Origin: Pseudorhizobium pelagicum
GTDB taxonomy: Bacteria; Pseudomonadota; Alphaproteobacteria; Rhizobiales; Rhizobiaceae
DNA: 64,000 nucleotides
NCBI GenBank assembly: GCA_000722615.1
Contig: JOKI01000014.1
Coordinates: 62,189-126,188, forward strand
Direction: 5' to 3'
The notes below the pieces were generated by a model, which made no database searches, was not told the DNA's origin, and saw nothing but the letters and a program-made list of their open reading frames with translations. Below, piece after piece: positions 18,767 through 30,451 of this stretch (position 1 is the first letter of the stretch; the number at the start of each line of letters is the position of its first letter). Position numbers and translations under genes: made by a program.

Positions 18767-19330
18767 TCAGAACTGCTGCCGCCGGCGCCATTCGAAGGGC
18801 GCACAGACAGCCTCCGACAGAAATGTCCCCGCCGCCGGCGCAAAGCTCGGCTGCGGCACCATGGTCCTGAGGACCACATACCCGTCCGCCTGCTGGGTCT
18901 CGACGAGGATCGATTGCGAGATCGCCTCCGGCAGTGTCTTTCGCAGCACCGTCAGCTGCACGGGCGTCGCCAGCACCACGTCGAGAATGCCGGCCGCGGC
19001 GGTGCGGTCGTTGATGCTGAAGACCTCGTTGGAGGCGGCATCGAAGATCGCCATGGACCAGAAGGGCACATTGCCTTGCGCGAAGATGCGCACCGGCCCC
19101 TCGGAAATATCGTAGGCGCAGACGGATGCCTCCATCAGCGGATCGTCCTGCACCAGTCCGGCCCGGTCGCGGGCGTCGGGAAGCCGATGGAAGATATGCC
19201 GGCTGCCCTCCGCCAGCACCCGCGTATAGGCGTCCCGCTCGCTGAAATAGGGCAGCGACAGGATGATCACGAGATGCAGCAGGGCCGCGCCGAAAAGCCC
19301 GGTGAGGACGGCAAACAGCACCTTAAGCAT
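18767..19330 (-). CDS. DUF1254-type membrane-anchored protein
   Basis: A 187-residue protein with one N-terminal helix (LFAVLTGLFGAALLHLVIILSL) and a soluble DUF1254-like part (RLPDARDRAGLVQDDPLMEASVC). It is the downstream partner of the DUF1214 gene; the 8-bp overlap ATGCTTAA couples them. The pair is common in rhizobia and probably acts in the envelope. Activity is unknown. Confidence 0.8.
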   Translation of the reverse strand: MLKVLFAVLTGLFGAALLHLVIILSLPYFSERDAYTRVLAEGSRHIFHRLPDARDRAGLVQDDPLMEASVCAYDISEGPVRIFAQGNVPFWSMAIFDAASNEVFSINDRTAAAGILDVVLATPVQLTVLRKTLPEAISQSILVETQQADGYVVLRTMVPQPSFAPAAGTFLSEAVCAPFEWRRRQQF

Positions 19331-19919
19331 TGCCGCATCCAAGGTTCTGGATGGCGGGCATCGACAGATCGATCAGCCCGGAACTGCCCGCTGCCGGCGT
19401 GTCGAGAAGCGTCAGGCGCAAGCGGAAGCGGCCGTCCTGCGGGATCGCCAGCCAGTTGCCCGGCTGCGCATCGGCCGCGACGGCGATTTCGAACGCGCCG
19501 TCGCCATGGCGCAGGATCGAGCGGGAGTTCAGCGCCACCGGCAGGACGCCGGTCTGCGGACGATAGGCCCGGCCTCCCTGCAGTGTGTAGAGGGTCCAGA
19601 GGCGGGCAGGGGGCGTGTGCCCGATGATGCGATAGCTGCAGGCGGCCCGCAGCGGCGCGCCGGTCTCGTCGACCCCGGCCGTGAAGCTCAGTCCCTCGGC
19701 GCTGCCGTAGAGCAGGGCGCCGGCGCTGGCCCGGTGCGATTTGGCGTAAGGGTCGGCCTTGGCCGTCTGGGCGTCGGGAAACGCCTCCCAGGCCCCGAGC
19801 CGGATGGCGCCGAAGCCGGTGGTCGCCTCCAGTGCCCAGAGCGTCGACCAGATCCCGCCACCGAAGGCGATCGCAAGGGCAATGGCGACAAGAAGCGGAA
19901 CACGAAACACGAAAGGCAT
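19323..19919 (-). CDS. DUF1214 domain protein
   Basis: A 198-residue protein with an N-terminal membrane helix and a DUF1214 domain: DPYAKSHRASAGALLYG, RAACSYRIIGHTPPARLWTLY, NSRSILRHGDGAFEI and PQDGRFRLRLTLLDTP. In other proteins DUF1254 and DUF1214 occur fused; here they are separate, coupled genes. It is probably periplasmic and membrane-anchored. Confidence 0.85.
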   Translation of the reverse strand: MPFVFRVPLLVAIALAIAFGGGIWSTLWALEATTGFGAIRLGAWEAFPDAQTAKADPYAKSHRASAGALLYGSAEGLSFTAGVDETGAPLRAACSYRIIGHTPPARLWTLYTLQGGRAYRPQTGVLPVALNSRSILRHGDGAFEIAVAADAQPGNWLAIPQDGRFRLRLTLLDTPAAGSSGLIDLSMPAIQNLGCGNA

Positions 19920-20044
19920 GCCCTCAAGGAGTGTCGCCGAGGGTTAGCATTGATTCCCCTCGAAAGGAACGGCTTATGGACGCGCTTGCGCCTCAGCCGG
20001 CCGTTCGGAGCCGGCATTGAAGGCGTGGCGGGAGGGAACGGCTG

Positions 20045-22306
20045 TCAGCCGCCAGGGCCGTCTGCGGACACGCTGGTCTCCACTGGCGCCAGCGAACCCG
20101 TCACGGTCGCATCGGCAAGCCTGGCGGTGGCGGGTGCCAGCGGCGCGGCGGTTTTCAGCTTCTCGGCGATCCGCCGCAGCACCCGCGTCGCTTCCGCCGG
20201 CATGGAGCGCGGACGCACCAGGGCCGGGATTGCCTCTTCGCCATCGTCCGTCTTCTCCGCCACGGCCTGCGGCTTCGTCACGCCTTCCGGGAACGGATCC
20301 TCGATGCCCGGGATCGGCTTCAGCTCGACGCCCTGGTGGGCATAATCCATCAGCTTCTTGAAGGTCATCGCCGGCAGCGAGCCGCCGGTCATGTTGTTCA
20401 TCGGCGTATAGTCGTCGTTGCCGAACCAGACGGCCGTCGTGTAGTTACCCGTAAATCCGACGAACCAGGCATCGCGATAGCTCTGCGAGGTGCCGGTCTT
20501 GCCGCCGGTCAGCACGCCGTCGACGGCCGCGCGCCGTGCCGTGCCGTTATAGGGGATGTTGGTGAGGATGCGGTTCATCGACGACAGCGCCTGCTCCGAG
20601 AGCACCCGATGCGCCGGCGGCGCGTCGCGCTGGAAGTCGTAGAGCACCTCGCTGCCGTATCCGACGATCTGCGCGATGCCGTGCCGGCGCGACTGCAGCC
20701 CGCCCGCCGGCATCACCGCATAGGCGGTGGCCTGGTCGAGCACGGTGACCTCGGAGGTGCCGAGTGGAATGGTCTTGTCGGTCCGCAGCGGCGTCTCGAC
20801 GCCCATGTCCTTGGCCATCTGCGCGATCCGCTCGGTGCCCAGCTCGTCCTTCGCCAGCCGGACCGGCACGGTGTTGTAGGACTGCGACATGGCCGTCATC
20901 AGCGTCACCTTGCCCTTGTAGGAGCGGCCGTAGTTCTGCGGCGACCAGCCGCGCCAGGTCACCGGCGCGTCCGAGACGACCGATTCCGGCGTGAAACCCT
21001 TCTCCATGGCGGCGGCATAGGTGTAGAGCTTGAAGGAGGAGCCGGGCTGCCGGAGCGCCCGGGTGGCGCGGTTGAACTGGCTTTCGCCGTAGTCACGACC
21101 GCCGACCATGGCGCGCACGGCGCCGCCCGTCTCGATCATCACCATGGCACCCTGCTTGGCGCGGTAGCTTTCGCCGTATTCGCGCAGGCTCGATTCCATC
21201 GCCGCCTCGGCGGCCTGCTGCAGGCCCATGTCGATCGTGGTGCGCACGATCACCGAGCGCTCCTTGATCTTGCCGGCTTTGGCCAGCCGCTGCACCTCGT
21301 CGAAGGCCCAGTCGAGGAAATAGTCGGGGGCCTTGGCTTCCGCCCGGTCAATGACGGTCGCCGGGCTGCGCCTTGCGCCGATCACCTGGCCCTCGGTCAT
21401 CATGCCGCCCTGCACGAGATTGGTCAGCACCTCGTTGGCCCGCGCGCGCGCCGCCGGCAGGTTGACGTGCGGCGCGTATTTCGCCGGCGCCTTGAACAGG
21501 CCGGCGAGCATCACCGATTCCGCCAGATCCACCTCTGTGAGGTTCTTGCCGAAGTAGAACTGTGCCGCCGCCGCCGCGCCGAAGGTGCCGCCGCCCATGT
21601 AGGCGCGGTCGAGGTAGTAGGAGAGGATTTCCTTCTTGGAGAGATTGGCCTCCAGCCACAGCGCCAGGAAGGCTTCCTTGATCTTGCGCTCGATGGACCG
21701 CTCGTTGGTCAAAAACAGGTTCTTGGCGAGCTGCTGCGTCAGCGTCGAGCCGCCCTGGACGACGCCGCCCGCCTTGGCGTTCTCGCTCATGGCGCGCGCC
21801 AGGCCGAGGAAGTCGATGCCGAAATGATCGAAGAAGCGCCGGTCTTCCGTCGCCAGCACCGCCTTGATCAGATGGTCCGGCAACTGGTCGATCGGCACCG
21901 AATCCTCATGGATGATGCCGCGGTGGCCGATCGTATTGCCGTAGCGGTCGAGGAAGGTAACGGCGAAGTCGCCACGATTGCGCCAATCTTCTTTGGTTTC
22001 CTCGAAGGCAGGCAAGGCGAGCGCCAAAAGGACGACGGCGCCGGCCGTGCCGAGCGTCATCGCTTCGCCGGCAACCTCGAAGGCGGCCTTCTTCCAGCCG
22101 CGGGCGCGGAACCTGCGGGAGAAGATGGTGATCTCCTCCCAGATCTCGCCGAACCGGAAGCCGAGGTTCCACACGGTGGAGTCGATCCAGGAATCGATAC
22201 GGAGAAGCAGGTGGCGCTTCCGGCGCGGCCGTTCTTCTCCTGTTTCTGGATCGTCCTGCACTGGTGCCCCCAATCGATCGCGCCGGTCGCTTGACGCCGC
22301 CATCAT
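20045..22306 (-). CDS. Class A penicillin-binding protein (glycosyltransferase plus transpeptidase)
   Basis: A 753-residue bifunctional cell-wall synthase. After a charged cytoplasmic tail and a membrane helix (about 85-105) comes a GT51 domain with catalytic E154 in ATEDRRFFDHFGID and the QGGSTLTQQLAKN motif. The transpeptidase domain has the S423-SFK active site, SQSYN and K603-TG. The tail beyond 680 is Pro/Ala-rich. Length and order fit PBP1a/1c-like enzymes of rhizobia; the exact subtype is not certain. Confidence 0.92.
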   Translation of the reverse strand: MMAASSDRRDRLGAPVQDDPETGEERPRRKRHLLLRIDSWIDSTVWNLGFRFGEIWEEITIFSRRFRARGWKKAAFEVAGEAMTLGTAGAVVLLALALPAFEETKEDWRNRGDFAVTFLDRYGNTIGHRGIIHEDSVPIDQLPDHLIKAVLATEDRRFFDHFGIDFLGLARAMSENAKAGGVVQGGSTLTQQLAKNLFLTNERSIERKIKEAFLALWLEANLSKKEILSYYLDRAYMGGGTFGAAAAAQFYFGKNLTEVDLAESVMLAGLFKAPAKYAPHVNLPAARARANEVLTNLVQGGMMTEGQVIGARRSPATVIDRAEAKAPDYFLDWAFDEVQRLAKAGKIKERSVIVRTTIDMGLQQAAEAAMESSLREYGESYRAKQGAMVMIETGGAVRAMVGGRDYGESQFNRATRALRQPGSSFKLYTYAAAMEKGFTPESVVSDAPVTWRGWSPQNYGRSYKGKVTLMTAMSQSYNTVPVRLAKDELGTERIAQMAKDMGVETPLRTDKTIPLGTSEVTVLDQATAYAVMPAGGLQSRRHGIAQIVGYGSEVLYDFQRDAPPAHRVLSEQALSSMNRILTNIPYNGTARRAAVDGVLTGGKTGTSQSYRDAWFVGFTGNYTTAVWFGNDDYTPMNNMTGGSLPAMTFKKLMDYAHQGVELKPIPGIEDPFPEGVTKPQAVAEKTDDGEEAIPALVRPRSMPAEATRVLRRIAEKLKTAAPLAPATARLADATVTGSLAPVETSVSADGPGG

Positions 22307-22429
22307 GAGCGGCCAGAGCTGCTGGCATAATGAGTCAGCAATAGCTTATGGAATGGTGAAATACGATAGCAGAATCGCAACAGGCAAAAGCGTTGCGCAG
22401 GCTGTTGGTTCCCATGTACGGATTTGTGA

Positions 22430-22894
22430 ATGACCGAGCTGCCCTTCTGGAAGGTGAAGACGCTGGAGGAGATGGACCCGCGCGAGTGGGAAAGCCTCTG
22501 CGACGGCTGCGGTCTCTGCTGCCTCAACAAGCTCGAGGACTGGGACAGCGGCGCGGTCGTCTTCACCTCCGTGCGCTGCCGGCTGATGGACGGCACGAGC
22601 TGCCGCTGCACCGACTACGAAAACCGCCAGGCGACCGTGCCGGAATGCATCCAGCTGACGCCCGAAGGCGTCGACGAGATCCCCTGGCTGCCGCCCACCT
22701 GCGGCTACCGGCTGGTACGCGAGAACCGCGACCTCTACTGGTGGCACCATCTCGTCTCCGGTGACCCAGAGACCGTCCACATCGCCGGCATCTCCGCCCG
22801 CGGCCGCGAAACGGTCTGCGAGACCGAGGTCGATGTGGAAGACTTCGAGGACTATGTCGTCGACTGGCCCTGGAAGGTCGGCGAGGGGGCGTGA
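22430..22894 (+). CDS. YcgN-family cysteine-cluster protein (UPF0260)
   Basis: A 154-residue protein with an N-terminal CDGCGLCC cluster and further conserved cysteines ([25 protein letters not shown]). The arrangement suggests a metal site, perhaps Fe-S. The E. coli homologue YcgN has no settled function. It is divergent from the PBP gene, with the actP promoter downstream. Confidence 0.88.
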   Translation: MTELPFWKVKTLEEMDPREWESLCDGCGLCCLNKLEDWDSGAVVFTSVRCRLMDGTSCRCTDYENRQATVPECIQLTPEGVDEIPWLPPTCGYRLVRENRDLYWWHHLVSGDPETVHIAGISARGRETVCETEVDVEDFEDYVVDWPWKVGEGA

Positions 22895-22933
22895 GGCTTC
22901 GGCCGGGTTCCTGAACTTCCTGTCCGGCAGCCC

Positions 22934-22964
22934 TTGACCTTCCCATGATGGGAAGGTCCACATA
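22934..22964 (+). promoter_or_regulatory. CueR/HmrR-type copper operator-promoter
   Basis: A -35 element TTGACC at 22934 is followed after 19 nt by a weak -10 near CACATA. Between them sits a perfect inverted repeat (22937-22957) with arms ACCTTCCCAT and ATGGGAAGGT around one G. The long 19-nt spacer and the palindrome are the hallmark of MerR-family metal promoters. It lies 24 nt upstream of actP. Confidence 0.9.
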
Positions 22965-22987
22965 CAGGCGGAACAGAGGAATCCGCC

Positions 22988-25377
<2,390 letters not shown>

Positions 25378-25381
<4 letters not shown>

Positions 25382-25791
25382 ACATCGGCCAGGCATCCGA
25401 AGCCTCCGGCGTATCGGCCAAGATGATCCGCTACTACGAGGAGATCGGGCTGATCCGCCCGATGGGCCGCACCGGCAACAACTACCGGGTCTACGGCGAC
25501 GTGGAGGTGCATGTGCTGCGCTTCATCAAGCGCGCCCGCAACCTCGGCTTCTCTCTCGAGGAGACCGAGCGGCTCTTGAAGCTCTGGCAGGACAAGGACC
25601 GCGAGAGCGCCGCCGTCAAGGAGGTGGCGCAGGTGCATGTCGCCGATCTGGAGCGGCGCATCGCCGAGATGCAGAGCATGGTGAAGACGCTGAAGCATCT
25701 CTCCCACTGCTGCAGCGGCGACAACCGCCCGAACTGCCCGATCCTCGACGATCTCGCCGGCGAGGCGCCGCATCCCGCAGGCCACGGCTGA
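25378..25791 (+). CDS. hmrR: Cu(I)-responsive MerR-family regulator
   Basis: A 137-residue CueR/HmrR protein. An N-terminal winged HTH ([21 protein letters not shown]) is followed by a dimerisation helix and a metal loop with C112 and C120 in [11 protein letters not shown], the spacing used by CueR to bind Cu(I). It should activate the actP promoter by untwisting its long spacer. It overlaps the end of actP by 4 bp. Confidence 0.94.
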
Positions 25792-25847
25792 TTGCCGGCC
25801 CGTCGCATCCGCGACCACCAAGTATAACCCACACCAGGAGACCACGC

Positions 25848-26051
25848 ATGACCACCACCTTCACCGTTCCGGACATGACCTGCGGCCACTGCGAAAAATC
25901 GGTGCGGTCGGCGCTGGACCAGGCCCTGCCGGGTGCCGCCGTGACCATCGACCTTGCCGGCAAGCGCGTCACGGTTGCCGGCGATGCCGGCAGGGCGGAA
26001 GCCGCGATCCGCGACGCCGGCTACACGCCGGAACCGGCGCCGGGCGTCTGA
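25848..26051 (+). CDS. copZ: Copper chaperone (heavy-metal-associated domain)
   Basis: A 67-residue single HMA domain with the MTCGHC metal site (C12, C15). It should carry Cu(I) to ActP. An AGGAG site precedes the ATG. The 56-nt gap after hmrR and the shared direction suggest the same operon. Confidence 0.92.
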   Translation: MTTTFTVPDMTCGHCEKSVRSALDQALPGAAVTIDLAGKRVTVAGDAGRAEAAIRDAGYTPEPAPGV

Positions 26052-26105
26052 GCCTTCGAGGCCACGGCCCGCTGTCGCAACATCAGCCTACAGGGAGGAA
26101 ACAGA

Positions 26106-26390
26106 ATGGCGGAAGCATGCAAGACGGTCAGCGCCCGCATCACCGGACGGGTCCAGGGCGTCGGCTTCCGGGCCTGGACGCGTCGTGAGGCGCAAGGTCT
26201 GGGTCTCAGCGGCTTCGTGCGCAACGAGCCGGACGGCGCCGTGACGGCCCTGATCACCGGGCCGGAGCCTGCGGTCGGCACCATGATCGATCGCCTCTGG
26301 GACGGTCCTTCCGGCGCCAGCGTCTCGGGCGTGGAGACACGCGACGCGGTTGATGCCGCACGTCCCGCCGGATTTCGGATCGAGAACTAG
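26106..26390 (+). CDS. acyP: Acylphosphatase
   Basis: A 94-residue enzyme hydrolysing acyl phosphates. The catalytic Arg lies in [12 protein letters not shown] and the Asn in [13 protein letters not shown], both in their usual places. An AGGAGG-like site precedes the start. It lies 55 nt after copZ and may be read with the copper operon before the terminator at 26467. Confidence 0.93.
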   Translation: MAEACKTVSARITGRVQGVGFRAWTRREAQGLGLSGFVRNEPDGAVTALITGPEPAVGTMIDRLWDGPSGASVSGVETRDAVDAARPAGFRIEN

Positions 26391-26466
26391 AGGTCCTGCC
26401 GTTTGCAGGGCAGGACCGGGAGGCCGGTGACCCACCGCATGGGGGCGCCAATCAGCCACAAAAACA

Positions 26467-26492
26467 AAAATGGGCCCCGCGGGGCCCATTTT
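26467..26492. terminator. Perfectly symmetric bidirectional terminator
   Basis: AAAA, TGGGCCCC, GC, GGGGCCCA, TTTT: a 26-bp perfect palindrome with an A-tract on one side and a T-tract on the other. It should stop transcription from acyP and from the convergent porin gene. Confidence 0.92.
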
Positions 26493-26510
26493 CGCTTGAT
26501 CCGTTTGGGA

Positions 26511-27149
26511 TCAGAACTTCACGCCGAGGCCGACCTGCACGACGTGCTGGTCGAAGTCAACGTCGGCCGGGCCGAGGTTGCCATTGCCGTAGTCGTTGTA
26601 GCGGTATTCCAGGCGACCGAACATGTTGTCGGTGAAGGCATGCTCCACGCCGGCGCCGAGCGTCCAGCCGTGCAGCGTGTCGTCGAAGCTGCCAGCAGCC
26701 CCTGCATCGGCGTTGACTTCGGTTGCCGTCCAACCGCCTGCTGCGTAGATCAGCGTGCGATCCATGGCGTAGCCGAGGCGACCGCGGACGGAGCCGGAGA
26801 AGCCGGTGTCGACTTCAGCCGTACCTGTACCGAAGGCAACAGTTTCTTCGTTCCAGTCGTAGTTCACGTCGCCTTCGATACCGGCAACGAAGCCGTTAGA
26901 CATCTGCCAGTTGTAGCCGACGAAGCCACCGAAACGGCCGCCGTCAAAGCTCTCGTCGAAGCCAGCAGATTCGCCGGTGCCCCAGCCGTAACCGCCATGA
27001 ACACCGAGGTAAGGACCGCTCCAGCTGAATGCAGCCGGCATTTCAACGGCAGCCGGAGCTTCCGGGATGTACTCGACGGCGTCGGCGGCGAGAGCTGCAG
27101 ACGATGCGAACATTGCAACGCCGGTGGCCAGGAACAGGATTTTCTTCAT
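26511..27149 (-). CDS. Omp25/Omp31-type outer-membrane beta-barrel porin
   Basis: A 212-residue protein of the family of Brucella Omp25/31 and rhizobial RopB. A clear signal peptide ends in SSAALA-AD. An eight-strand barrel follows, with GPYLGVHGGYGWG, GGFVGYNWQ, GSVRGRLGYAMDRTLIYAAGG, GWTLGAGVEHAFTDN and the closing VQVGLGVKF with C-terminal Phe. Codon use is highly biased, as expected for an abundant protein. The upstream 330 nt hold its promoter. Confidence 0.93.
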   Translation of the reverse strand: MKKILFLATGVAMFASSAALAADAVEYIPEAPAAVEMPAAFSWSGPYLGVHGGYGWGTGESAGFDESFDGGRFGGFVGYNWQMSNGFVAGIEGDVNYDWNEETVAFGTGTAEVDTGFSGSVRGRLGYAMDRTLIYAAGGWTATEVNADAGAAGSFDDTLHGWTLGAGVEHAFTDNMFGRLEYRYNDYGNGNLGPADVDFDQHVVQVGLGVKF

Positions 27150-27484
27150 GATGGTTTCCTTGCTTGAATGTCGATGCTCAGGATGTAGTCTTTTTCACTC
27201 ATAAAGCTGTAGCTGAATTACCACAGCTTCTTGTAAATGAAAAATCACAGTCTGTTGCCCTGATTTCTCGAAGTTGATCATGGCGACAAAACGGCAGCCG
27301 GGCATCTCAGTTCCTCCGGTTCCCCCTGGAGGCATCAAAGAAAACAGCCCGTTGCAGATTTGCATCACCGGCACGGCGGATAAGCCTCGCGCGGACGGGC
27401 GTCCGGCTGCGGCGCGTGCAGGCCCTTGACCCGGGCGCCGGTTGTCGTTCCCCTCGTGCATCTTCTTCAGGGGCGGGGCTGGCA

Positions 27485-28882
27485 GTGGCGAGAGTGGCAA
27501 CGGAGACCGGCACGTCCTGGGCAGCACTTCTGTCCGGAAGGAGCGGCGCCGTCCTCGGACTGATCTCGGCGGGAATTGCGTTGCATGCCTTCAACCAGTT
27601 CGCGATCGTCGCGGCCCTGCCACTGGCGGCGGCGGAACTGGGGGGCACCGCAACCTTCAGCTGGGCCTACAGCCTCTATTTCATCGGTTCCATTGCCGGC
27701 GGCACCGGGGCGGCTGCCTATCGCGATCGTTTGGGTCCACGGGCAGGAATGATCCTCGCCGCACTCCTCTTTGCGCTCGGAGGGCTGCTCGCCATCTCCG
27801 CCCCCGCCTTCGGCTGGCTGCTGGCCGGCCGGATGCTGCAGGGTGTGGCCGACGGGCTGATCGTCGCCATGTGCTACAGCCTCATCCCGGCAAATTTCCC
27901 GCCGCGCGCCATTGCCCGTGTCTTTGCCATCGAGGCGGTGGTCTGGGCCGGCGCCTCGCTGGTCGGGCCGCTGGCGGGCGGACTGCTGGCGGAAACGGCC
28001 TCCTGGCGGATGTCCTTCCTGGCCGTGACGCCGCTCGTGGTCGCGCTGCCGATCCTCACCCTCCTGGCGCGGCCGCAGGTGACGGTGGCCGCGGCGGTGC
28101 CTCTCTCGCTGGCGACAATCGCCCTCAGCCTCCTTGGCGCGCTGATGCTGTCGCTGTCTTCCCTCAGCGAGGTGGGGGCGGTGCAGGCGGCGGCGGTGGT
28201 AGCCAGTTCAGTGTCCTTCCTGGCTGCCATCCGCCTCGACGGCCGCCTCGGGCCGCGGCTCTTCCCGGTCGGCGCCTTCCGCCTCGGTTCGGTCGTCGGG
28301 CGCGGCTTCTGGGTGCTGCTGCTGATGTCGGCCTCCCATTCCGTCGGCAGCGTCTATCTGGCGCTGATGATCAACGCCGTCTTCGGCTTCCGCCCGGCCG
28401 TCGTCGGCTACATCATCGTCCTGATGGCGCTGAGCTGGAGCGTCGTGGCGATCGTCGCAAGCCGTGCCGTCGCACGACCGGCGCGCCATCTGCTGATGCG
28501 CAGCGGGCCGCTCTTTCAGTTGGCCGGCTTTGCCCTGCTGGCCGCAGCACTCGGCCTGCAGTGGAGCTGGTTGCTGGTGGCGGGGCAGCTGGCGATCGGC
28601 ACCGGCTTCGGCGTCGCCTGGGCGGGCGTCAACGAGGCGGCAATGGCGGCTGCGCCCGCGGAAGATCGCGATCGCACCGGCTCGCTGCTGCCGACCGTCT
28701 CCACCGCCGGCTATGCCATCGGCGCCAGCCTCGCCGGCATGATCACCACGGCGGCCGGACTCGTGCCGCGGCTTGCCACCGGCGACCTCGGGGAGGTGGC
28801 CGCCTGGCTCTATGGAACCGCCGGGGCGCTTTCGGTGCTGGCCTTCCTGCTGGGCCTGCGCATTCGCCTGCCGGCGGCGTGA
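27485..28882 (+). CDS. Major facilitator superfamily transporter
   Basis: A 465-residue protein with about 14 predicted helices. The MFS motif between helices 2 and 3 is RDRLGPRAGMI, and AGRMLQGVADGL matches the multidrug-efflux type. The substrate is unknown. The GTG at 27485, after a G-rich site, is chosen because upstream residues are not family-like; the GTG at 27494 is also possible. Confidence 0.85.
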   Translation: MARVATETGTSWAALLSGRSGAVLGLISAGIALHAFNQFAIVAALPLAAAELGGTATFSWAYSLYFIGSIAGGTGAAAYRDRLGPRAGMILAALLFALGGLLAISAPAFGWLLAGRMLQGVADGLIVAMCYSLIPANFPPRAIARVFAIEAVVWAGASLVGPLAGGLLAETASWRMSFLAVTPLVVALPILTLLARPQVTVAAAVPLSLATIALSLLGALMLSLSSLSEVGAVQAAAVVASSVSFLAAIRLDGRLGPRLFPVGAFRLGSVVGRGFWVLLLMSASHSVGSVYLALMINAVFGFRPAVVGYIIVLMALSWSVVAIVASRAVARPARHLLMRSGPLFQLAGFALLAAALGLQWSWLLVAGQLAIGTGFGVAWAGVNEAAMAAAPAEDRDRTGSLLPTVSTAGYAIGASLAGMITTAAGLVPRLATGDLGEVAAWLYGTAGALSVLAFLLGLRIRLPAA

Positions 28883-28965
28883 GGCCGCAACCAAGTCGCG
28901 CCTGGCTTGTTGGAAAGGGGAGAGTTCCCATATGCAGCGGGAACCCAAGGCGAAGGAGTGTATCC

Positions 28966-30441
28966 GTGTTCCAGTTCGACAATTCCTATGCCCGCCTGCC
29001 GGACCGTTTCCATGCCGCCGTCTATCCGGAGCCGGTCGAGGGGCCTGTGCTCCTGAAGTTCAACGCGGCGCTGGCAGACGAGCTCGGCATGGTGGCGGAT
29101 CTCTCCGATCCGGCCCGGCTGGCGGCGGTGCTGGCCGGCAATGTCGTGCCCGCCGGCGCCATGCCGCTTGCCATGGCCTATGCCGGCCACCAGTTCGGAA
29201 ACTTCGTGCCGCGGCTTGGTGACGGTCGGGCGATCCTGCTTGGCGAGGTGCTCGATACCGCCGGCACGCGCCGCGACGTGCAGCTGAAGGGGGCAGGGCC
29301 CACACCCTTTTCCCGCCGCGGCGACGGACGGGCAGCGCTCGGTCCGGTGCTGAGGGAGTACATTCTCTCGGAAGCCATGAACGCGCTCGGCGTCCGCGCC
29401 ACCCGCGCGCTGGCCGCCGTCGCCACCGGTGAGCCGGTGCAGCGCGAGACCATGCAGCCGGGCGCCGTCTTCGTGCGGGTGGCCGCAAGCCATGTGCGCA
29501 TCGGCACCTTCCAGTATTTCGCCGCCCGCCAGGATGTCGACGGCCTGCGGACGCTGGCCGACTACGTGATCGAGCGCCACTACCCGCATCTGAAGGGCGA
29601 CGCCAATCCCTATTCCTCGCTGCTGCGGGCCGTCGCCATCGCCCAGGCGGATCTGATCGCCGCCTGGATGGGGATCGGCTTCATCCACGGCGTGATGAAC
29701 ACCGACAACATGACGCTTTCGGGCGAGACGATCGACTTCGGCCCCTGCGCCTTCCTCGACGACTACGACCCGATGAAGGTGTTTTCCTCGATCGACCAGG
29801 GCGGCCGCTATGCCTATCGCAACCAGCCGGGCATCGGCCAGTGGAACATCGCACGGCTTGCCGAATGCCTGCTGCCGCTGATCGAGGCGGATGAGGAGAA
29901 GGCGGTGGTGATCGCCAACGAGGTGCTGGCGGAATACGGCCAGCGCTTCCAGTCGCAGTGGCTCGACGTCTTCCGCGCCAAGATCGGGCTGCAGGACGAG
30001 ACGGACGACGACGGCGATCTGGTGCAGGGCCTGCTCTCCGCCATGCACGCGGGCGAGGCCGATTTCACCCTGACCTTCCGGCGTCTCTGCGCCGTGGCGG
30101 ACGAGGCGGCCGGTGGTGAGGCCGAGACCGTCTTCCTGTCGGGTTTCAAGGATTCCGCCCAGGCGGGCGAGTGGCTGTCGCGCTGGCGCGCGCGGCTGCA
30201 GGGGGAGCAGATCAGCGCGACCGACCGCGCCGCCGCCATGCGAGGCGTCAATCCGGCGGTCATCCCGCGCAACCACAAGGTCGAGGAAGCGCTCGCCGCC
30301 GCCAACTACGGCGACCTCAGCTTCTTCGAACGCCTGCTGGCGGCACTGGAAAAGCCTTACGAGGACCTTCCGGAGTTTGCCGACTACACGGTGCCGCCAA
30401 AGCCCGAGGAGCGCGTGCTGCAGACCTTCTGCGGCACGTAA
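28966..30441 (+). CDS. selO: Protein adenylyltransferase SelO (YdiU/UPF0061)
   Basis: A 491-residue pseudokinase-fold enzyme that transfers AMP to proteins. Typical blocks are present: MAYAGHQFGNFVPRLGDGRA, QLKGAGPTPFSRRGDGRAALG, the HGVMNTDNM catalytic loop and IDFGPCAFLDDY. The GTG at 28966 has AAGGAG eight bases upstream. The C-terminal selenocysteine site of animal SelO is replaced by a normal bacterial end (TFCGT). Confidence 0.93.
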   Translation: MFQFDNSYARLPDRFHAAVYPEPVEGPVLLKFNAALADELGMVADLSDPARLAAVLAGNVVPAGAMPLAMAYAGHQFGNFVPRLGDGRAILLGEVLDTAGTRRDVQLKGAGPTPFSRRGDGRAALGPVLREYILSEAMNALGVRATRALAAVATGEPVQRETMQPGAVFVRVAASHVRIGTFQYFAARQDVDGLRTLADYVIERHYPHLKGDANPYSSLLRAVAIAQADLIAAWMGIGFIHGVMNTDNMTLSGETIDFGPCAFLDDYDPMKVFSSIDQGGRYAYRNQPGIGQWNIARLAECLLPLIEADEEKAVVIANEVLAEYGQRFQSQWLDVFRAKIGLQDETDDDGDLVQGLLSAMHAGEADFTLTFRRLCAVADEAAGGEAETVFLSGFKDSAQAGEWLSRWRARLQGEQISATDRAAAMRGVNPAVIPRNHKVEEALAAANYGDLSFFERLLAALEKPYEDLPEFADYTVPPKPEERVLQTFCGT

Positions 30442-30451
30442 GCCTTCCGGC

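Noticed and set aside
19976..20020. A 14-codon frame MDALAPQPAVRSRH with an AAAGGA site.
   Set aside because: It could be a leader peptide, but it has no run of regulatory codons and no attenuator hairpin after it.
20336..22294. A 652-residue open frame antisense to the class A PBP.
   Set aside because: The PBP has complete catalytic motifs on the minus strand, and the antisense product resembles nothing.
27442..28965. A 500-codon upstream extension of the SelO frame through the MFS gene.
   Set aside because: The MFS frame is the real one there; SelO starts at GTG 28966 with its own AAGGAG site.
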